The notes below the pieces were generated by a model that worked only from the letters and a program-made list of their open reading frames with translations, was not told the origin of the DNA and did not search any database. A stretch of 64,000 nt of DNA from Polytrichum commune (taxonomy: Eukaryota; Streptophyta; Polytrichopsida; Polytrichales; Polytrichaceae), in the NCBI GenBank assembly GCA_950295325.1, contig OX485805.1:3286501-3350500 (forward strand), in the 5' to 3' direction. Made by a program: the position numbers and the translations under genes. Position 1 is the stretch's first letter. Every line of letters begins with the position of its first letter. Below, piece after piece: positions 24,531-35,340 of this stretch.

Positions 24531-25309
24531 ACCAACATTGTAAGAGACTTATTTATACGTATTGCGGGATGGGTATTTTCATTTCCAAACCGGTTTTGGG
24601 ACGGGTTGTTTTTTCTTTAACCTTCCATGGACGGGTTGGTTTAGAAACTACCAGTTTTGGGACGGGTGGCAATTTTTTTTGCCTTTCAATTCAAGGTTTT
24701 TGGACGTGGACGGGCAAAAACTTTGTGAAAAATCAGCCTTGGATATACGTACCTTTAAGTTATTCCTAGATGTTTGACTACAAACTAATGTCATATTTGG
24801 GAAATTAATAGTATGAGACAACATGAGTACTTTAGTAATTCCTTCCCAAATCTCAATACTTATAATATGTTAGGGAAGCAAGCATGGTCAAGTATACACA
24901 AACAATGCTCCGGTATATTAAAATCATAAGTTTTTTGGTTAATCCTCTAAAAGCAATTATAGCAAAGTGTTGTTTAAAATGGCAATTCTTGTCATGGCTC
25001 CTTCTTGTGTTAGATATTCAAATATAAAATATGAAAATGAGATCTTCAAAACTTATCATTAAAAGTATTTCTTAAAAGGTGATGGCTATTTAAGGCAATG
25101 ACTATTTAAAAGGCATTTAATTTAATTTAATTTAATCATATTTCAAACAAATTTTAGACAATTACGTGTTAATATACCTACTTGCACATATTTGCACCGT
25201 CTTCTAAAATATGTAGACTTTTCTTAGAAAACATGTTGTCAACATAAATTTCTTCACTTTGTAGATCAATGTGTCTTTCAAATGTTTGTGAAATTCTCCT
25301 TCCCAAAAT

Positions 25310-26310
25310 TTCAAATTTAGTGCATAGTTTTGAATCACTTTCATTAAACCTATCCAAGGTACTGGAGTTGTGTATTTAACTGTGCTTACGCCCGTAGCGC
25401 CTAGTGGAGGGCTATACCTAAAGGAGAACTCTTCTATGAGAGACTACCTTAGTAACGTAAGTGAGTCTTAAATGGAAGCTTTTAGCTTTGCACCCACTTA
25501 TGGTAGGATCTGAAACACACAATTGGTGCAAGATGATCAACAAATCCAAATCATGCCATAGTCACTTTTGTCATTATTTTCAGAGCTCATATGAATCTCC
25601 TATTCATCGTCAAAATGAATTTCTTTGAGTTATTAAATAATTATACATGTCCCCTCAATTATGTAGACTATTATGTTTAGAATGGTTAGTAATATCGGAG
25701 CACATAGTCCAATCTCTTTTTTGGTGTCCGCTCTTAGATTCACACCCAACCATACACCACTAAAATTTAGGTGTCCATGTAAGATTAGAGGCAAAGCAAA
25801 TTTGAGGAACGGTCAAAAGGGACATCCACCATACTTGGAAGGTACGGTGCACATGAATAAAGGCAAACCTGCCTTGGAAGTTGGTATGCAAAAGTGGATT
25901 TTTGTGTTGGTCCAAGTTAACTCACTTCCTTGGACCATACATTCCTTAGTGCATTAGAATATGAATTTGAGGGTCGTGAACCTTGATTATGTAAAGGCCT
26001 TGAGGTTGATTTAGTGGATTAGACCAATCACGAACATGGATTCACACATACCATGTCAAACCCCCAAATTGGTTTTATCTCCCTATGCAAACCAGCCCTT
26101 TATGCCAAAGCAAGGTCCTCATGGAACATGAAATCTCTTTTATTTAAAAAGAGTAAGTCTGCATGAGGCTTAGCAATGTTAGAGAGCACAATTTGAGCTT
26201 GAAAGATACCACACAACAGTTTTAGAGCATGAAAGAACCACCTCCCTCTTGTGAAATTGTACACAAGTTTTTGTGCAAGCCCTTCTTGAAAGCAAGCAAT
26301 ACAAATCAAC
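25310..26310. repeat. Dispersed repeat P (copy 1)
   Basis: Matches 36230-36590 and 48960-49850. Shared landmarks are TTTAGCTTTGCACCCACTTA, GGTAGGATCTGAAACACACA, TTTTCAGAGCTCATATGAA and the AGCACATAGTCCAATC block. The minus strand of 25690-25780 encodes WCMVGCESKSGHQK after a stop. It continues into a second shared part (GGATTAGACCAATCACGAAC; AAGCAAGGTC) that also occurs at 33930 and 49680. No intact protein. Confidence 0.65.
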
Positions 26311-26533
26311 CATGCCTAATATTTTCTTCAATCTGATTGACGTATCAGTTAATGATGTCTAACTTTATACGCCCTCACCCTCGACCCCACCCCCCTAAAA
26401 AATCGTTGGTTATAATATCTCTGCAATTGTCCTAGCCCCAAATTTCAATAATACTATGGAGTTCATCCCTAGAATAATTATGGTCATGATGTAAAATTAG
26501 AATACATGATTTTTTTTATATATAGCGGGCATG

Positions 26534-26791
26534 TTATTTCCCATACCATGGATTAATGATGTGGGCTGCACAATAGACATGATCATTGTAAATCATGCCA
26601 TAATATTTACCATAATCAGTGTACCATGTAGTGAAGAATTTGCCAAAGGGATGGCATGAGTGACAATGGCCCATGCATGTGTGGTGCTTCAACAATTTAG
26701 TTGCACATGTTGCACTCTTGAGATTTACAAAAATGTCTATAGTGCATTTCTCATGTAAGGATGCCTGGTATTCCCATCTTTGGAATACCAC
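26534..26791 (-). CDS. Conserved frame of unknown function ending NPWYGK
   Basis: The 85-codon frame has a Cys/His-rich stretch (CATKLL, HTCMGHCHSCHPFGKFF) and an aromatic tail with DYGKYYG, DHVYC and HIINPWYGK before the stop. The matching stretch of copy A (about 17440-17640) keeps the same frame open with several substitutions, which would be unusual for neutral decay. It may be a 3' exon of a minus-strand gene or a transposon protein. I do not recognise the family. Confidence 0.25.
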   Translation of the reverse strand: MVFQRWEYQASLHEKCTIDIFVNLKSATCATKLLKHHTCMGHCHSCHPFGKFFTTWYTDYGKYYGMIYNDHVYCAAHIINPWYGK

Positions 26792-27326
26792 AAATCATGT
26801 AAGGATGCCTGGTATTCCCATCTTTGCATCTTTGGAAGTATTACTATACATTTTGGGATTGTGAGATTTTGAAATGACGAAGGTGAAGGTGTTGTTGTAG
26901 TGACTACTCCAAAGATCCAAAACAATTCATTGTTAGTGATAACATGTTGAGTGGACAATGCAAGTTTGTCCCAAGACATTTATACATATGCAAATGCCCA
27001 TATTAGTGTACTACATTTCAAAAGGCATTTGAGCTTATACATGACCTCATATATATGAAATCAAATGCGCATGTATAAATTGATATGTGCAATTAGGTTC
27101 CCCCACACTAATGTATTGACATTCCACACTATTTAGAACATTTGTAATAACAGTAAGAAAATACATTATTTTTATTTATTTTTATTTTATCGTGGTTGCA
27201 AATATTAGTTTAGACATATATACATAGGACTAAATTTTGGGGGGAAGGATTTGTTATCATTTTTGCATTGTCATAATAGACACAACATCTAAGTTATGGT
27301 TCAAGGAGTGTTGAGTGTGTGATATA

Positions 27327-27972
27327 CTCGGGGGGGGGGGGGTCATTGGCAAAAATCGTAGAAACAATGTGCAATAAAAAAATAGGGTCTAATATATTTA
27401 TTATAGTTAATTTTTGTAAAAAATCTACATATAATACAGGGGGTTTTAAAATAGTGAAACATGTTTACATGAAAAATACCATCACATATGATGGCCTCTT
27501 TTACCTAGTCAGTACATGTAAAATAACGTGGAAACAATTACAAGGGGTAGCGGGCCTAGGGTACGGTCTGTACTAGTGGATGGAAAGAGGTAATTTTATG
27601 TTGAAAAAACTTGGATGGATGACTTCACAGGTTGGTTGGCTTGAACAATACTAAACCAACGTGTCCAATGTGGAGTTAATGTTCTCTACCTACGTGTTGG
27701 GAGGGAAAATTTCCGTGCATTTTTTTAAATTACAAATCTTCTTTCCAATTTTCTTTGGCAGTATAAGTAAAATATGGCATTTCTAAATGACTCCCCCGAA
27801 ATTATAATTACTGATAGGGTGTATTAAAAGACAATCATTTACCTTTATTTTGAAAAATACCATACCTTGTAAAAAACATTACAAGGTAAATAGCCCCCCG
27901 ATAAATAAGTCTTGAGCGCATATGTATGCTTCAATATAAGAGGGAGTGACCCCCCCCCCCCCCCCACGCAAG
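27327..27972. mobile_element. G-tract TIR element, copy 3 (duplicate of copy 1)
   Basis: The left end is CTCG with a G run and GTCATTGG, preceded by GTGATATA. The right end has a 15-C run and decayed CGAG. It is collinear with 18178-18820, so it arose by duplication of the host segment rather than by a separate insertion. Confidence 0.72.
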
Positions 27973-29654
27973 GTGATCTTCAAATGTACATGTATGTGAA
28001 TGTCAATGCTTGCTTGTATGTATAAATCACAGGGGGTGGACTCGTCATTGGAAACCTAAATGACGTGCGTAGGTCACTATGAAATGAAACCCCCAATATG
28101 TGAGAAGTTCATAGAGAAAACATATGTAGTCGTACTAACGGCAAGCTAGAACATGGACTCATGTATTTATATTAAGCTTTTCAATTTAATGTGAAAATGG
28201 TGTCCACTAAATATACAAATTATGAATCATGAATTAAATATGCCTTAATCACATGTAACATCCATGTTCTCTTTCTAATGAGAAAGTCATCCATGAACAT
28301 TTTTGTCATTCATAGCATGTAACTCAACAATTTCATCAAACAAACATAGACAAGAGCAAAATAACTTAGCCACAATTTGGAGAGCAAAACTCAAGGAAGC
28401 CCATGAGCACTCCAAGAGCCTCTAACTTGTCCTATAACCCAAATGCAAACCCTAATAAGAATGGACAAGGGAGGCATTGAGGATTACTACCATATGATAG
28501 CAATGGATGAAAATGTGAATTAGATGGAACTAACACCGACATCTATTGTCAAAACTTTCTCTAAATCTTAGGGCCCCCTTTTGTGCATCCACCTTTACTT
28601 CAAAAAAATCAATAACCTTTTCAAATGTACACACTAGACAAAAGTAATACCTCTCTCTTATGTATACTATGTCTGCTAATGCCTCAAATAATACCCTTTT
28701 CTACACTCACATTAGTCCGTGCGAGATATGAAGAGTCCACCCCCTGGGGTGTAGATGCTACGGTCATGAATGATATGATAAATGTACCGATGTTGTTACC
28801 CATCTTAAACACTCAAGATTCACAGGCACATAGGATGTGTCATGGGGAAGAAACTCCAACTACCTTGGTCATTTCAAAAGCAATGTGGTCGAGGCTTCCA
28901 TTTAACTGCTTTCTTTTACATTTATTTATTTATTCTCATTTATATGGGAGTATTAACACTTCTTGTAATCAGTCCTTTCTTCATACTTTATGTGGCTTAC
29001 ACACAAGCACATTTCACACTGGAAGAGAAGTGATCAATTGAGTTGGGGGAGACATGTGTTCATCAAACACCAACCTAGTTCACACATCAACCTCATTATT
29101 CAAACACCTGTATTTGGGTGCAAAATGGTTCAACATTTCGTTGTAACCAATTTTTTATATTACTGCAAGAATTAATACGACAAGTCATCGGTTGGGATGG
29201 TTGAACAGTCAATGTTGAACACTAACCGCTTGAGACGTACCTATGGAATCCGTTAAGTAGATCGTGTATATGTGATCTTTGAAGACTCATCACAGTTTGA
29301 GAGACTCACTTGATTTGTCATTCTTATGGCATTGAATTTGTACAAGACTTGATGATAAACTCGTTGATCTTAGTATGTCATGACACATTTTCTCAACTAA
29401 GTATACAACCAAAACACACCACAAAAATATACACAATACTAAAAAGGTATTCTATCAGGATGCATTTAGTACAAAGTCAACCTCTGAGGATTACATTAGC
29501 AAATTCAGTTTATGGCTACCATCAACTTGGAGCCCTTACCATGCAATTTAGGGATATGTTGCATATAAAGGGTTGGAATTCGAATGGCGGCATTGGACAC
29601 TAAACATGTACCCAGAACCACATTGATTTTTAACTTCTAAGTGCCACAAAGTCC

Positions 29655-30700
29655 TTAGCCGACTAAATGTGCAGCGAGCAACTCCAAGAATGCATTGTAT
29701 GGGGTAGATGTGAGGACATACACTCCCAAGTTGCATAATTCCAAAGAGCACCGACTTTCCACGATCCGCATTTCTTTGATAAGTTCGCGGATAATGTGTC
29801 TCCATTGTTGAATGTCAAAGTCAAGGTCAAGAATGGAAGGGTTTGGCGGTGGAAGAACTTTAAGATCCCCTGCCAACTTCAACAAGACTTTTTTCTTGTG
29901 TCTTTGGTTCCTCGCATGAAGAGGGAATGGTAGTACTTCCTTCTCAAGAAATTCCAAGTAATCCGCAGCACTCACCACTGATGGTAAGGTGATATCTCCC
30001 TCCAAGAGCAACACATTAAATCCTGCCAACATATTTAACTTGTTATAGATCACCACAAAAAAACATCATCAACTATTTGGCAACTCATAAATCCCAATCT
30101 ACAGTTCATTTCACCAAATCCATAAATTTCTATTATTTTTGTTATTATAAATATAACAAGGTTGCCCAACTACCTGTGACATAGTTAAATTCATAATAAT
30201 AATAATTTGAAATGATAAATTTGAAATAATAATATAAGATGGAATGAGATAGGTAGCGCACGAGGACCAAGGCATCTGCAAATAATGGCTTGCATGAGGA
30301 CCAAGGCCATGTATCACGGACTGCTCTATGTTGAAGGCGTTATCAAGCGCAATGTCCTAGATCATATTTCAATTGTCGGATGCGTGCTAAGATCTACGGT
30401 GCATATGTTGTTATGTTTGCAGTATTATGCTGTGGAAGCTCGTTGCTCTCACCAAAGGGGAATTGGGAGCAATGAACATGCAGGAGTCCGGTGAGGAGAT
30501 GCAATAGACTCACCAGCGTGAATATGATCTTCTTCAGCTGAAGCTGCCTCGTGTTCATGGTTGGCAAGTGTTTGGGTTGTCACCTCGGAGTCCCCTTCGT
30601 CTTCGTGGATTGCGTCAAACATTGTCATTGGCCGTGGGGAAGTTGTTGGGTCAGCCAAAGCTTCGTCCACAGCTAAAATTGTGAAGAGGTTGTGGTGCAT
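29655..30700 (-). CDS. Unidentified two-exon protein in segmental copy B
   Basis: On the minus strand, exon 1 runs from an ATG at 30700 to 30514 (donor GCTG/GTGAGT) and exon 2 from 30022 (acceptor TTGGCAG) to a stop at 29655. Phases match and give 184 residues. Exon 1 is acidic (FDAIHEDEGDSE). Exon 2 has VLLLEGDITLPSVVSA, a proline- and asparagine-rich LPPPNPSILDLDFDI, and ends LELLAAHLVG. There is no signal peptide, membrane segment or known domain. The paralogue in copy A has lost the ATG and gained a stop. Possible explanations are a transposon-encoded accessory protein, a captured gene fragment, or a lineage-specific gene whose true 5' end lies further upstream. No function is claimed. 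Confidence 0.35.
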
Positions 30701-31139
30701 TACATGGCCGCCACTTTCACCGACTCTGCCAGTGTACAACGTCGACAAAAAAAAACATGTGTGATGCTTGGGAGAAACTCAAATAGCTGGTTGTTTCCTA
30801 CACATGGAACTTTCACCTGTCTCCCAATGGGGAAAATTCTCAAAATTCCCTTTCATGTCCCGTGGTTCATAAGGCTTGGAAGGGAATGTGGAAAGAGTGG
30901 GAATTTTGCTCATGTTTCTTGATTGATAATGGGAATGTTCAATTGGACATGGGAAATTGTGTAGATGGGACATGTTGTATGGATGATGGGAATATGCTAC
31001 TTGGGAGTTTTTTCAAAGGGAAATTTCAAAAATTAGGTCATCATACACATTCCATAAACTTGGTTTAACCTATATAGGTAGACCCTCTCCACTTCCAAGA
31101 TGGGGCCTAGGGGTGTTGGAGAAGGAATATGAACCTTGT

Positions 31140-31205
31140 GTTAGTGAAGGGATTTAAACCTTGGACCTCACAACCCTATTCCAACACCTTAGCCACCAAC
31201 TAATT
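31140..31205 (-). repeat. Possible tRNA-derived SINE head
   Basis: On the minus strand TGGCTAAGGTG resembles a pol III A box. GGTTTAAATCC resembles a B box and lies about 33 nt further on. The spacing suits a tRNA-type promoter. The sequence does not fold cleanly into a tRNA, and no poly(A) tail was identified. Confidence 0.3.
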
Positions 31206-31494
31206 GCACATGACATGTGTGATTGGAGGGCTTTTAAGAACTTTACATGCAAAGTTGGCGTTTACCTTGTAATGTAAGAATGTAGAAGTTAAAACACCTC
31301 TCCTCCATCCAACATAAAAACTTGTTCCTTATAGATTTTTGGCGGATTCATCTCAAACAATTTGGACTAGACTAACTTGGGGTCTTTGAACCTAAATCCG
31401 GTGTCTAAATGACTGAACATAGTAAATAGAGGCTTGTTTATTATTTCAAGGCTTCTTGTTGGATGAATGAAAAACACTTGTAGGTGGCAATTTC

Positions 31495-31530
31495 CTCTCT
31501 CTCTCTCTCTCTCTCACTCTCTCACACACA
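31495..31530. repeat. CT/CA microsatellite
   Basis: Uninterrupted CT dinucleotides grading into CTCA and CACA units. Confidence 0.85.
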
Positions 31531-32325
31531 TTGGTAATTACTTACGAAAGTGACTCACATCTAGATGTAGACTAGATCTACAAGATCCTTAAAATGAAAC
31601 AAAGATAGAACATTCTTTCATGGACATTCAATAATAAACAAGTGATTAGTATGAGATAATTCGCAAATCCAAATCAAAGTTTTAATCACTTTTCCAATAA
31701 ATTTTGGAGCTCACAATGATATGTTATTCATTGTCAATTGAAAGTAAAAACCCTAAACCGGCAAAGGCAGAGTCAAGTTTGGAGGGGCCATCATGTTTTG
31801 AAATAAAATTATTAAATTCCCACTATTGAAAAGTTGAAATTCTTCCTTTGATTGAGAGGGATAACTGTGAGATGAAACAAATTCTCATATTTCATGCATC
31901 TCACTTTGGTTTGTCCCACGATGACTCCCCTCTATCATGAGACATACAAACTTCCCATCTATAACATTATGACCCATGGGATTTAAGGGGTATGTCCCAT
32001 GTTCTTCCCATGGACACAGTTAGAAGTTGCTTGTGTTACGGACTATGATAAATTGAGAGGAATCTGGAGCTCACCTTGCAGCCTCCATGATGAATTGGGA
32101 GTGCCGGGTGGTGTATGTAGCTGAGTGAATTGGGCTCAGTTGTGGGAAGTCTTGCAGCTGGGAAACAATTAAAGATTCTGATCAGAATCAGCGCAACGGG
32201 CTGGCTGTCAGTACGGGTATATACATCCTTCAATACAAATCATCAGCACTCACTCAGCCTAACTCATACAAATTGGAAGCCATATACATTTTGTGTTCAA
32301 ACAAGTCCAGCTTGAAACGCACGTC

Positions 32326-33059
32326 TATTGTAGAATCTCCAGTTCACAATATACTGGCTGAAGAAGTTTGCGGACTCTTTTGCTAAAATCAAGGCTAGCC
32401 CTTCTTCAACGTGAAAAATCCTACTTAGTCGAATGAGCTAGATCAAGCAGTGAAGCCAACTATATATCAGTGGGAGTCGAATACCAAAACTGAAAGCGTT
32501 CCACCTAGGACAGCAATTAATCTTGTGTAAGATCCGCAAGGGTGAGTGGCGATGGGGTGGCAATCCAGAGAAGACAAAGAGGTCATCTACAACACATTGA
32601 GGATACTAGCAGTTGTCGTTGCTAACAAGTGGCCATGAGGAAGGTGTATCCTGTTACAACCAACTTGACCCCAAAGCTCAACTGCAAAATGCCTCATACA
32701 CACACCAGTACACAACAAACCAAGCTGTTATATGTGTGAGCTCAGAGCCGTATGAGAGGGCAAAAAGAAGAAGTCCACAGCATGCACAGTATCATTGTGC
32801 ATGAGCAGTAGAACAACGTCTGTATAGGAGTCCGTCTGTATAAGGCCTAGTATCTTTTTTGGGGAGTGCCAAATTGCCAATGTCTACGACTCTTCCTATA
32901 CATCTATTAATCACCGCCAGGATATGGGCAGCGAAAAGCCGTCAGGGGTCCTAAAAAGTGCGCAAATTGCAAGGGGGAATGGGCCTATGAAACTTCCTAG
33001 CAGCTTACGAAACTTCCACGTTACTGCGTACTGACTATTATTTTAGCCTATGACGGGAT
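32326..33059. other. Copy-B flank, no feature recognised
   Basis: Moderate GC content, no frame above 63 codons with a recognisable motif and no clear repeat. Confidence 0.35.
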
Positions 33060-33150
33060 AATCGATAATTCCTTCCTGAATCTGAATATTTATAACATGG
33101 TGGGGGTGGGGGAGAAACAAGGTTGAGATACAGAAAAGTGCTCCAGTGTA

Positions 33151-33921
33151 AGGTAGAGGGTGCTAAAACCAACATCCCATCCAAAACCAACACCTTTAAA
33201 CACCTCCCAATTGCCAACACATTACGACCTTGAACCGGTGTAGGAGTGTCTGGGCCCACGGAGTGACGGTTTTAGGTGCCATTAGTGATGACACCTCATA
33301 GCGGCCTCCGGGACCTCCATGTAGGGTAGGTAACGGGCTCCACCCTATCTCGGGTTGGTTCAAGGTGGGATTAGGGCGGCTTGTCAATGCCTATTCTAGC
33401 CATTCTATTCACAACGCCAAGGAGGTAGGCCCACAAAGCACATAAGGGTCATTTCCCAGGATGCAAGGAGGTCGGGATGCAAGGTGATGGGGAGGGATCA
33501 TGGAGGTAGCCGTGTGGCACAAGTAGTAATGGTACACTAAGCCACCTCCATGATCCCTCCCGGTTTGCTTGCAAAACCATCACCATGAGGGAACCGGGAG
33601 GGATCATGGAGGTGGCTACTTGGGCTTTGATGTAGTTTAGGTCTAGTACCCAACTATGTTATGTTGGTTTTAGGCAATGAAGGTGGGAGTCCTCATCACA
33701 TGCGAGGTTGCCATACACGGGGCCTATGGATTGGTTTAAGGAAGCTAGTGGTTTTGACTTTGAATATTCATCAAATACTCAATTGAGACTAAAAAACATT
33801 TTTTCTTTCTTGATACCTATGTTTAGCCCAAAGGCTAATATAAATATCTATTTTATATATCAACCACATAGCCATATGTATTTGTAATAGCTTAAAGTGT
33901 TGGTTTAAGCACCCTCTACCT
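33151..33921. mobile_element. TIR element with AGGTAGAGGGTGC ends (copy 1)
   Basis: The left end is AGGTAGAGGGTGCTAAAACC. The right end, reverse-complemented, is AGGTAGAGGGTGCTTAAACC. TA flanks both ends. It is 771 bp with no transposase. A perfect 25-bp-arm hairpin lies inside it. A second element with the same ends is at 62921-63560. TA targets suggest a Tc1/mariner relative, but the ends are not a consensus I recognise. Confidence 0.6.
33541..33616. repeat. Perfect inverted repeat (25-bp arms)
   Basis: Arms at 33541-33565 and 33592-33616 are exact reverse complements (GCCACCTCCATGATCCCTCC plus CGGTT), separated by 26 bases. A third copy of the arm core, GGGAGGGATCATGGAGGT, sits at about 33490-33508. 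Confidence 0.9.
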
Positions 33922-34489
33922 TATTAAAATCATTAGATTAGATCAATCACGAACATGGGCTCACGCATGTCATATTAGACCCCCAAATTGGCCTTGGCTC
34001 CCCATGTAAAGTGGCCCTTAGTGCCAAAGCAAGGTCCCCATGAAACATGAAACCTCTTTTATTTAGGAAGAGTAAGTCTGCATGAGGCTTAACAATGTTA
34101 GGAAAATAAAGTTATTACAAAGCACTGTGAGCCCAAAATGGTGCCCACATGTGGTGATTAACTCTTCGAAACCAATTTTAGTTTGACTTTGATGTGTTAT
34201 GATTATTCACAAAACATAAAAAGAGTGAAGTGTGGTTTGGATTTAAGTTTAGGCATTAGAATGTGTGGTGTAGTTATTTCAAGGTTTGATTTCAATAAGA
34301 GGATGCCTTGATTATGTGAGTAGTGGGTAAGGTGAAGCAAGGTGAGCTCCGCGGGTTAAATGCCCACTTTTGGATCCACCTTGGTAGTTTAGGAAGAAGG
34401 AAGCTTGGTGGATGGGGATTAGTCCCTACTTTGGAGGAGAGGGTTAAAGGATTGTGATTGGAGGTGCTAATCCTCTCACCCTATCCTCA

Positions 34490-34540
34490 CCTCTCTCTCC
34501 CTCTCTCCCTCTCTCCCTCTCTCCCTCTCTCCCTCTTTGC
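34490..34540. repeat. Pyrimidine microsatellite, 8-bp CTCTCCCT units
   Basis: Five to six repeats in L1, immediately upstream of a TACTTAAGG string that may sit in the element's promoter. Confidence 0.85.
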
Positions 34541-34918
34541 TACTTAAGGTGTTTTTTCTCTCATTTGCCTCTCTCTCCATCAAGCGCTCTCAAGGGAGCA
34601 AGCTCTTAAGAGCTTGAGCCACGTGTGTGGGTCATTAGTTTTAGTGAAGTTAAGTAGTTAAGCTCTCCCTCTCAAATCCTCTCAAGGGGAACGAGCTCTT
34701 AGAGTTTGAGGCTTATGTGTGGATTAGTTAGTTATAGTGAAGTTAGGAAGTTAATCCCTCTTATGAGTAGGGGAAGCTTAGAGTCATTGGACTAAGCTCA
34801 TGAGTAGTGGTTAGATTGGATTAATTTAGTGGGAGGTGTGCATTCATTAGTTAAGAGGCTTAGATGAGCAATTGATTAAGCACTAGAGTTGAAATTAGTT
34901 TGGTGTTGATTTCATCAA

Positions 34919-35340
34919 CTGCTGCCGGGACTGCTGGTCCAGGGGCCTCCCAAGGCTCAACTGCTGCCGGGACTGCTAGTCCAGGGGCCTCCCAAGGCTC
35001 AACTGCTGCCGGGACTGCTTAGTCCAGGGGCCTCCCAAGGCTCAACTGCTGCCGGGACTGCTTAGTCCAGGGGCCTCCCAAGGCTCAACTGTTGCCGGGA
35101 CTGCTAGTCCAGGGGCCTCCCAAGGCTCAATTGCTGCCGGGACTGCTTAGTCCAGGGCCTCCCAGGCTCAACTGCTGCCGGGACTGCTAGTCCAGGGGCC
35201 TCCCAAGGCTCAACTGCTGCCGGGACTGCTAGTCCAGGGGCCTCCCAAGGCTCAACTACTGCCGGGACTGCTAGTCCAGGGGCCTCCCAAGGCTCAACTG
35301 CCGCCGGGACTGCTAGTCCAGGGGCCTCCCAAGGCTCGTT
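34919..35340. repeat. 42-bp tandem repeat, ten copies
   Basis: The unit starts CTGCTGCCGGGACTGCTAGT and continues CCAGGGGCCTCCCAAGGCTC. Ten copies are present. Some have a one-base insertion (CTGCTTAGTCC) and one lacks two bases. Each unit contains the dyad GGACT-GCT-AGTCC. It lies inside L1 and is much more uniform than its surroundings, so it expanded recently. Confidence 0.92.

Larger units (their letters stand above)
23277..24741. mobile_element. Non-autonomous hAT-like element with exact 8-bp duplication
   Basis: It is flanked by GATATACG at 23269-23276 and 24742-24749. The ends are CAGTGGTGATTTTTCACAA and, reverse-complemented, CAAGGCTGATTTTTCACAA, which fits the hAT end consensus YARNG. 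Subterminal regions repeat GGACGGG and related strings on both sides, as transposase-binding repeats often do. The interior keeps a minus-strand fragment resembling a hAT dimerisation region and hosts a nested G-tract element. At 1465 bp it cannot encode a full transposase. Confidence 0.82.
17396..24920. repeat. Segmental duplication, copy A
   Basis: Blocks matching copy B (26503-33150) in the same order and orientation are 17396-20883 with 26503-30030, 22016-22455 with 30333-30790, 22530-22796 with 32053-32325, and about 24820-24920 with 33060-33150. Copy A alone has a stretch at 20885-22010, a minisatellite and a hAT-like insertion. The copies differ by many small changes and are therefore old. 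Confidence 0.8.
30790..32040. other. Copy-B-specific stretch
   Basis: The interior 30800-31060 is rich in GGGAA and TTCCC strings that pair with one another, so an old inverted-repeat element may be present. A possible tRNA-derived SINE head and a CT microsatellite are listed separately. No gene. Confidence 0.35.
26503..33150. repeat. Segmental duplication, copy B
   Basis: Collinear with copy A (17396-24920). It shares the G-tract element insertion, the minus-strand frames and the leader-like block GGAGTGCCGGGTGGTGTATG. It lacks the hAT-like insertion and the minisatellite but has its own 30790-32040 stretch. The shared G-tract insertion shows that insertion came first. Confidence 0.8.
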
